This document shows, piece after piece, positions 56,419 through 64,000 of a stretch of 64,000 nt of DNA. This DNA comes from Vitrella brassicaformis (taxonomy: Eukaryota > Sar > Vitrellaceae). Position 1 is the stretch's first letter; every line of letters begins with the position of its first letter. The stretch is taken from assembly GCA_001179505.1 (NCBI GenBank), contig CDMY01000488.1, positions 149,481 to 213,480 of the forward strand. Direction: 5' to 3'. The position numbers were made by a program, and so were the translations under genes. The notes under the pieces were generated by a model. It ran no database searches. It saw only the letters and a list, made by a program, of their open reading frames with translations, and was not told the origin of the DNA.

Positions 56419-57592
56419 ATGACTGATCGATCGATCATGTGGCCTCCACGTGTTGCGCTGAGTGTGCTGTTGGTCTCTCTGCACCTTGCCTATGTGTGTG
56501 TCGACGGCATGGTGCCACTGCCTGCCATTGATCCCGCAGAGAACGCCATGAATGCCAATGCCCAGGCAGAAATGCAGACAGAGGCACTCAGCCTGCCCGG
56601 ACCGATGCCGCGCGCAGTGCCATCAGCACCTGGTTGGTCAAGAGACAGACAGACGGAGACACACACGTGTGGCGTATGTCATGTGTATGGACAGACATGT
56701 TGATGAAGGCCATCAGTGAAGAGGCGCCGCCCGCCAATGTGGCCATCGCAGACAGCATCACAAGCGGCGTCGCCACCCCATTCGACCCAGTACGTCAGTC
56801 AGCCAGCCAGAAGGAGACACGCATCACGTCTGCCCGTGTCTCTGACTCTCTCTGTCTCTGCATCGATCCATCCATCCATCCATCAGTCGTTGTTGCTGCG
56901 TGTGGATGCGTGTGAGCGTGACTACGACAGCTCCCCGTGCCCCCTCTTATTCGACGACATCAGCCCACCAGCGTCGGCCGACTATCACCTCTGCCAGGCC
57001 TCCACTGAGTACGGCGGGCCGTGCAGCGACACCGCCGCCAACTTCTCCGCACACATGAGCCGAGCCGCCAAGATCAAATGGTTGACAGACTGCGTGGCGG
57101 TTTGGCCGTGCAGACACTGCACAAGGGACTTCACAGTGCAAGTAATGCACTCGCCAAGCAGTCACTCCGTGCACGTCATTACGTGTCTCTGTCCCCATTA
57201 CATGTCTGTCTGTCCGTCAGTGTCCGAGTGGTTGGGTGGCCGTCGAGGGTTCGCACACCGCATGTGAGCCGCCCGCAAACTACACGGGCAGCTGCAGGTA
57301 AGGCGGCTGTCTCTCTGTCGTTTATGCACCCATGGATAAATGGATGGATGTCTCCCTATGTGTCTGTCAGGTTTGTTGTGGACTTCACCGGTTTCAACGC
57401 GGCCCTCTACACAAAATGGAGCGGAGAATGCGTAAGCCACTTGTGCACTCAACCACAAGTGGACACATGTGGTGTGTCTCATGTGGTCGGCAGAATGCGT
57501 ACTTCCCGTGTGTCGTGGCCTCGCCCGCCGACACGCTTATCGCACGCCCCAACCCAATCAGCAGAGTCAGAAATGAGACACACAGTCACTGA
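56419..57592 (+). CDS. Secreted CPW-WPC domain protein
   Basis: Six exons (56419-56632, 56695-56789, 56887-57141, 57221-57297, 57371-57431, 57494-57592) encode 266 residues; phases close. Two ATGs are possible; the second (56437) begins directly with a signal peptide (MWPPRVALSVLLVSLHLAYV). After an Ala/Pro-rich spacer comes a cysteine-rich module: ACERDYDSSPCP, CQASTEYGGPCS, a helix, then KIKWLTDCVAVWPC. A second, shorter module follows: QCPSGWVAVEGSHTACEPP, NYTGSC, FTGFNAALYTKWSGEC, YFPC. The pattern of CP..W, Y-G-x-C and W-x-x-x-C...WPC is that of the CPW-WPC family, known from apicomplexan zoite and ookinete surface proteins and relatives in other alveolates. In the second module the WPC is degenerate (YFPC). 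I infer a secreted or surface protein stabilised by disulfides. No GPI signal was seen at the C-terminus. Confidence 0.82.
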
Positions 57593-58032
57593 CAGACACA
57601 CATGATGTTTGGCCATATCTGTTTGCGTGTTAGGTTGCGACGCTCGCGAGGATGAAGGCCGGCCGGCAGTGGTGATGGATGGGCAGACGAATGGACACAG
57701 CAACAGACATACAGATGCATGCACCCGTGACACATCATAGATAGATAAGATGAATGCATGAAGCAGGACAGAAATGGCGTGATGTTCTGCTTCTTGTGCT
57801 GGGGACTCGTCTGGTGCCCTCCTTGACATGACGATCTCGGCTTTGCAGCATCACCCTCAGAGGGTGCCTTAGGCCTTTTGCCAGCTTGCCTCTCCCCCGC
57901 CTCTGCGAGCTTGGCGGGCAGATTCTTCTGTGTAACTCATTTGACGTCAGGGCGTCAACGAGGTGTGAAACGGCAGCACGTCAATTGTAAACACCGTGAG
58001 AGAAGCTGAGGCCCCCTGTAGAGATCTCCTTG
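57593..58032. other. Intergenic, no gene seen
   Basis: About 440 bases between two plus-strand genes, with GATAGATAGATAA and short CA repeats. No open frame looks coding on either strand. Confidence 0.55.
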
Positions 58033-61000
58033 ATGAACAGCAGCGACAGCAGCAACGACATGTACAGCCAGGCGCTCCCGACAGGTGACGACGCCAGCAG
58101 CACTCGACCAATCCACGTGTACCTTTTTGCCTTTGCTGTTCGTGTCTGCAGGCGGGCAGAGCGGGGCGTCGGATGGCAGCAGCTTGTGTGGCGCCATAGA
58201 TCAGATCCACTCGGTGAGAGGAGAGTTCTTAAGGAGGAACAAGTGCTGCTGCACCGCTTGTTGGCTCTGCTGTGCAGGTCACCTCTCAGATGGCGGCGAG
58301 TACTGAGGCGGCGAAGCGCAAGATGCCAAACTCACTAAGAAATACAGAGGTTTACAGATAAACCACGGAGATGCCACATACACGTGCATTTTGTGCTCGC
58401 AGGGCTGTGCATCGTCGACTGGCCGGTTGGGTGATCTGCTCCAGACTCTCAACGACGCCCAGTCCACCCTCGGCAACGAGCTAGCGCAGCTGCCAACTGT
58501 AAGGCTGGATGGACTTGACAAGTGAATGCCTCATGCCAAGTTGATATGTGCGTGTATGGATGTCAGCGCAAGGAGGGCGACGGCAAGAAGTTTCGGTGGC
58601 TGTACAATGTGAAGGACCCCTCAGGGGTGTCTGGGAGCTCGGATGGGACCGACAAGGCAACACACGACAGCAAGGCGGTATGCACGAACCTACTCGCACA
58701 CAGTGTTCAGATGTCAACACACGCATCAATGTTCAGGTGTCAACTGGTGATGGAAAGCGCTCACGAGTGGCCACCAGCCCGGACGCTGCTGGTGGGGTTA
58801 GTACTGCAGCGCCAAACGTAGCGCCAAAGGTCAGACACGCACACTCACACACAGCCACAGACACAGACACACATACATACACACAACCACCTGCATTGCG
58901 TGCTTGCCGTATCGTTACGGTCCATTTTGTGTGTGTCAGTATTACGGCCGTCTGTGTCTTCCTGGTCTGCCCGAGGGCGTTATGGGCGACATGGGCCCGT
59001 TCCTCACCACCAGGAACGCTGCTCGTCTCTCGTGCGTCAACAAGGAAACCCACCAGAAGGCCACCGACGACACTCTCGGCGTCTACCGCAACTTCACGGT
59101 CACGGCGGACGAAAGCAGCGACTACAAAAAGATACAGAAGCTGGAAGAGGTCAAGCACCTGGTGAGAGAGCTGGCGTGGGGTGTATCTGACGTGCGGCGG
59201 TATGGACGCTAATGTGTGTTCGCAGAGCAAGATCCGCACGGCCTGCGTCGAGACGGATGGAGTTCTGCCGTCAGTGAGCGAGTGCCTTGAGGCGTCCAGA
59301 GCGACACTGACGCGGCTGCACGTGTCGTCGATGTGTGACGCCTACAATTACGACGTGCGCGCGCCGGCGGTTTCCATCGAGTTTTGCAACCTCCGAGAGC
59401 TCAACATCGATGGAAACAACTGGCTCGAATACATCAGGTATGTGGATGTGCACCCAGGGAGAAAGGGATACATCATGTCTGCAACAGGCTATCAGTCTCT
59501 TTTGTTGCTGTGCCTGTCTGCAGCGACCGTCGCTGGGCGTTTCCTTCCCTTAGCGACGGGCGTTTCCTTCCCTTACGAGCCTTCAAGTGAGCACCCGCCT
59601 TGAAGATGCGGGCGGCATCGTGCCCCTCCTCAAAGCATCGCCGAAGATTGAGCGACTGCAGTTGGAGGGCTACTTCCTCGGCGCCGATCTCGTCGGTGTC
59701 CTCGACGGCTGCCCCTGCATCACCACTATCACCGGCCTGACAATCTCCCTCAACCACGAAAATGAAGACAATGAATCCCCAGGTGAAATTCTTTTTGACC
59801 TGGTCTTTGGTGAGGACACACCTCGTCCGCAGCGCGGCAGCCTCAGTGACCTCAAGAAAGCGCTCAACCAACAGTGGAGCAAACCAGCGCGCAAAGGTGA
59901 CCGACACGAGCACCTCATTCAATCATCGGGGCGGATGGCTTCCATTTCTCGATCTGCGTCGCTTTGTCAGATGCGCCCAAGAAGCTGGGACTCGTCTTGC
60001 TCGACCCGCGAATCGGCGCGGGTGGCGTGCAGGACGCGGCCGCCATAGCCAGCTTCAGCGAGTGGGCGGCAGACGTCAACTGTGAGCTCGAGTGGCGGGC
60101 ACATGGCGGGTCGCTGACGGTGAACTGCAGCAGTAGCAATGCCACTGCCCACCCTGCGCCCGACGGCCACCTCTACGGCGAGATCGCAAGGCAGCTGGCG
60201 GCAAAGGCGACAGATGTAAGGACAGGGCGGACAAAAGGGGAGAGCAGCACCAAACATGGAACCATGTGAATCCCTACCTGTGTGCCAGGTCACGTTGGTA
60301 CTCGGTGGCACCGCGCCGCTCCTCCAGTCGTGGTGGGACAAGCTCATCTTCCCCTGCGCCAAGAAGCTCATCCTTTGTCCCACACAGCAAGGTGCGTCAG
60401 GACCTTTTGTGGACAGCATCCCCGAGTGGCTGACGGAGAGGGACGGCGAGGGAGAGACCGCAGCCAGCAGATGCTTCCCGGCTGTCGACAGCTTGGAGGT
60501 GTCATTCGACACGCTCTCGCCGGCTGAACCTGCCCGTAGCCCCCAACAAGCTCAGCATGCTGCTGGCTGGGCTCTCGACTCTCAAGACAGTCAGTTTCTC
60601 TCCTCTGCCTAGCGTAGCTGCTCGCCTTGAGCTCCTGTCGTACCTGTCTGTGAGGCAGCTGGATAGGGTGCAAGGCACGAGGGATTTCGAGCTTCGTTCG
60701 AGAGACTGGCCTTTGCAGGCAGATCCGGACATGTGTCATATGGCGGCCCTCTGTCCGCGGATCCAGCACATGGCTGAGGAGAACTTGAACACGAAGGAGG
60801 GTGTGCAGGCGTTTTTGAGCCTTGTGTCGGCAGCCAGGCCAGTGAGTGTCAGTGTCAGCGCACGCCTGCATGACGACTCTTGGAATCTGCTAAACGATTA
60901 CGTTCGCATGATGTGGGCTGCAAGTTGCCGGTCTTTCGTGTGGGAGTGCTACGAGGAAGTCAAAGAACTCTACACCATGACGGGGGGATCGTGTGAGCCC

Positions 61001-61051
61001 GACTTCCAACAAGTAGAGTACGATCTCAGCATGGAGCTGAGGGCCAAGTGA
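58033..61051 (+). CDS. F-box / leucine-rich-repeat-like protein with an out-of-frame 23-base tandem duplication
   Basis: Exons: 58033-58084, 58152-58213, 58278-58349, 58403-58498, 58567-58677, 58737-58829, 58940-59161, 59226-59437, 59524-59896, 59971-60215, 60289-60391 and 60471-61051. The first six encode a Ser/Ala-rich leader. The exon at 58940 holds an F-box-like segment (CLPGLPEGVMGDMGPFL, RNAARLSCVNKETHQKA). LRR-type strands follow (FCNLRELNIDGNNW, PKIERLQLEGYF, LAGLSTLKTVSF). Such proteins usually select substrates for SCF ubiquitin ligases; here that is inferred. In the exon at 59524 a 23-base tandem duplication shifts the frame and reaches a TGA at about 59587-59589; without the extra copy the LRR frame would be continuous. 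An AG at 59590-59591 could instead be used as a later acceptor to bypass it. The intron at 60392-60470 (79 bases, GTGCGT to CAG) is needed to keep the last exon in frame. Confidence 0.65.
59535..59575 (+). repeat. 23-base tandem duplication inside a coding exon
   Basis: GGGCGTTTCCTTCCCTTA occurs at 59535-59552 and again at 59558-59575, offset by 23 bases. The duplication is not a multiple of three and disrupts the LRR reading frame. Confidence 0.85.
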
Positions 61052-63542
61052 TTACATGCATAGCTCCGTGGGCGAGTGGGGGACAGGTCAGCCGTGGGGG
61101 ACATGCTGCTCTGGTCACATGGATGCATCGATAGATCTATGGTGTGCCTCAAGTGACACGTCTGCCGAGTGTTTATCAAGCAGGTTTGTATACTGTTCTG
61201 CCTTGTGTCTGGCTCGCCCTGTGCTGTCCCGTGTTGGTCTTCACGACGTGTCTGCTGCTCCACCGAGAGAGAAACGAGACTGGGGCTTCTTCTTTCTGTG
61301 TGCATGTATGTGTTTTTGTGTATGCGGCTTGTACAGAGACATCAATGTGTGCAGGGCCCGTGTGAAAGTGCGTGGATGGGATGGGATGGGTGCTGTGCTG
61401 TGTGTGTACATATGATGGTAAGTCATCCATTGCTGACTGATTCAATTCAACAGGTGAGCGTCTGGTCTGCACTCTCTCATCCACACAGAGCCGTTTCATT
61501 TGCACCAACAGACGTGAAACGTTCAATAAGCCACCCTGTCTGTTACGCAGCGCACACGTCGCTGCCAGTCAAACCATGGATCGATCGCGGCCGGCCACTC
61601 ACACATGTACATGAAAGAGGCATACATATGTACGGAGGCACTGACGTGTTGCGCATTCGATGAGACATCAATCAATCAGCACCGCAACAGTCAGACAGAC
61701 GCAGACACAACACACACAGACGGGCAAAGACGACAGACACATCAGCAGAAGCTCATGAATGTGTGTATGTACTCACATATCAGAGCCTCGCCGTCCACCT
61801 GACGCATACCGACAGTCATATGGTGAAGTGCGCTCTCTCTCTCTCTCTCTTTGTGTGTCTGTGTATGTGGGGTGGGGGTGTGTGTCGCTTCGTTAGTGTG
61901 CGCACCTTGTGGTGCCCCTCTCGATTTATTGCAGCTACTATCTGCCGAACACCCTGGCTGCAATGATGGGTATGTAGTTCGGAAGTCACTGGAAAGCGGT
62001 CAACAGTCGTGATGGATGGATGGGTACGAGCTGATGGACATGGCAACACACATGAGCTTTCATTTGAGTAATTTGGTCTATCGACACGACCGAGTGGTGA
62101 CTGATCGAGACATCCACTCACCCACCCACCCGCACACACACCAGATCTGCGTCGTACAATGAATCGATATCCGTCTCATTTCGGTATGCGTCAAGACGGA
62201 AAGGCGCTCCACCGAATCATCCAGACATGTACGTACTCACTCGGACAAACCGCACACACACACACACACACACAGAGGGAAGACACACACAGAGACGGCA
62301 CTAGATGCAGGCCACACAGCATGACAAGGAGAGAAGCAAGACAGCCAGGCAGACAGCCAGGCAGACAGACAGGAGACGGGCAGAGATCGAGGGAGGTGAC
62401 GTGCGGTGAGCACTGGACTTGTAGGCCACTAGAAAGACTTATAGGTTAGCCGAGGTCGCATCGTCGCATCGACGCTCACGCAGGGAGGCAGGGAGACAGG
62501 CAGGCAGGCAGACAGGCAGGCAGCTTATTCTCCTCCTTCCTACACACCGTACACACAATCACCGCTACCACACGTACTGTCGATCCCCCTTTAGAAAACG
62601 ATGTCCCTTTAGAAAACGTTAATTCGATGAGGCCTCTCCCCTCTTCTCTCTCTTCTCCCTCATTTTTATCGCCGTCTTACCTTCGTTCGTTCATGCGCCG
62701 GCCGAAGTGGATTTGTGCATCTTCTAACCGATGTACAAACGAACATGCAAAAACACCGACCGACCGACCGACTGACACAATCCGCCACTTCCACGTATCA
62801 CACGGAGGCACGCACATGCACCAGCGCTGGTTGGTGGACCGGTGGAGCGTCAAAAAACATGCAGGAAGTGGTTTGGTACGTACGAAGGCACATGCACATG
62901 GTTGTCTGTCTGTCTGTATGTATGCACTTGCTTGCGAGAGCCTCGTTGGTGCTGTCGAGTAAGTAAGAAGATCGAGGAAGCTGGCTACCACCACCGCCGC
63001 GACCATCACCAACGTCAACACAAGCGCTGCACAGAGCCAGCCGCAAGACTGAGAGAGAATACAAATGGCCGACCTGGTTGGTTGGGCGCGTGCATCAAGT
63101 CAGCAGGTGGAAGTTAGTGGGTAGCTGTACTTGTACGTACGTACTTGGGCGCACACTGTGTATATCGATCAGTGGTGGCTATGTTACTCCATACGCAAGG
63201 TATGTGTATATATGTATATGCATAAGTGTATGTGTATAAGTATGTCTGTACGATTATCAGAGTGAATTCACAGAGCCTGGAAGGCACCATGGTGAGACAT
63301 ACACGAGACAAGAGGGAGAAAGGCCGCTCATATGTATATTCGACACACACACCCGCTGCACAACCACAATCCTCTCACCCTCACTTAGCTTATCAAACTA
63401 CAGCCAGCAGAGAGAAGGTATACATGCCATGCATTGATTTATGCGCACTAAACGACGAAGGCATTCTCGGCACTGGTCAGCGGGCGTGTATGTCCCCATG
63501 TAAACGCCCATCCCATCCGTCCCACACTCACTCAGGCAGACA

Positions 63543-63580
<38 letters not shown>

Positions 63581-64000
63581 CACAGACAGGCGAGCAGGCA
63601 GGCAGGCAGGCAGGCAGGCAGACCGAAAAAAGGGAGACACAAATACTCATACGCAGCAGCAAGGAGGGCCGGCACAGGCCAGGAGAGGACACGCAGACAG
63701 GTAGCAGGTGGCGGACATCGGTCGCTGGTCGTAAGGCTTCCCACATACATCCATACACGAAACGAACACTACCTAAATGTCGAGTGACCGGTGCATGTAG
63801 TACACACATTGCGTGTGGTATATCTATGTGTGCGTGTGTGTACATGTACATGTACGCATCGATCGTGCGTCGTGGACGTGTATGTGTATGTGTATGTGTA
63901 TGTGTATGTGTGGGACAGCGCAAAAGATGAAAGAGGTACGTACGGAGGCAGGAGGAAGCAAGCAAGCAAGCAAGCAGGTAGGCAACACGAGAGAGAGCGA
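61052..64000. other. Repeat-rich region with no gene seen
   Basis: The last 2.9 kb lacks any exon-like open frame with a domain. It contains (TC)n near 61834-61852, (CA)n near 62253-62274, CAGG/CAGA repeats near 62339-62375 and 62482-62522, a GTATAT-rich patch near 63201-63245, (GA)n at about 63547-63574, (GGCA)n at about 63594-63621, (GTATGT)n at about 63877-63910 and (AAGC)n near 63957-63975. It may hold the 3' UTR of the F-box/LRR gene and a promoter for a gene beyond the window. Confidence 0.55.
63547..63621. repeat. Compound microsatellite (GA)n and (GGCA)n
   Basis: A run of about 14 GA units is followed after 20 bases by about seven GGCA units. Confidence 0.85.

Noticed and set aside
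60289-61051. A second frameshift in the F-box/LRR gene
   Set aside because: A canonical 79-base intron (60392-60470) resolves the frame change, so no indel is needed.
1-64000. tRNA, rRNA or transposon genes
   Set aside because: I looked for cloverleaf-like B-box segments, rRNA core motifs, reverse transcriptase or transposase motifs and terminal repeats and saw none; a covariance-model scan could still find a small RNA.

Overview
This window is eukaryotic nuclear DNA. All recognisable proteins but one are broken into short exons by GT-AG introns of about 40-160 bases, and the introns and intergenic DNA are full of (TG/CA)n, CAGA and CATC simple repeats. The protein repertoire points to a photosynthetic or near-photosynthetic alveolate close to the Apicomplexa: a factor with AP2 (ApiAP2-like) domains, a secreted CPW-WPC protein, NEK-type kinases, BTB-TLDc proteins, an F-box/LRR protein and a BCCT osmolyte carrier. 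I infer a chromerid, most like Vitrella brassicaformis, from style and content alone; no search was run. Exon models were built by hand from open frames, splice signals and reading phase. For nearly every gene the phases close exactly.

Layout. 1.7-3.2 kb (-): an intronless aldono-lactone oxidase/dehydrogenase. 3.6-5.4 kb (+): an unrecognised acidic protein, divergent from it. 6.6-8.6 kb (-): BTB-TLDc paralogue 1. 10.1-13.9 kb (-): a 19-exon BCCT transporter, head to head with a giant gene. 14.4-32.7 kb (+): about 75 exons and about 3,880 residues, with a PH-like N-terminus, beta-rich C2-like segments and a TBC (Rab-GAP) domain lacking both catalytic fingers. A 300-base N gap follows inside a poly-G run. 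34.4-36.3 kb (-): BTB-TLDc paralogue 2, divergent from an F-box-like gene at 36.4-38.9 kb (+). 39.3-42.4 kb (-): AP2-domain protein, divergent from BTB-TLDc paralogue 3 at 42.7-44.9 kb (+), which carries a frameshift. 45.6-47.9 kb (-): a protein with a signal-peptide-like leader and one AP2-like domain. 48.5-53.0 kb (-) and 53.1-56.1 kb (+): two NEK-like kinases, head to head, 81 bases apart. 56.4-57.6 kb (+): a CPW-WPC secreted protein. 58.0-61.1 kb (+): an F-box/LRR protein with a 23-base tandem duplication. 61.1-64 kb: repeat-rich DNA with no gene seen.

The genes do not form one pathway. What organises the window is its architecture: repeated divergent pairs with short shared promoters, dispersed paralogues (three BTB-TLDc, two NEK, two AP2-type), very small exons (8 and 16 bases), and UG-rich rather than pyrimidine-rich 3' splice sites. 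No tRNA, rRNA, transposon, CRISPR array or bacterial-type operon was seen.
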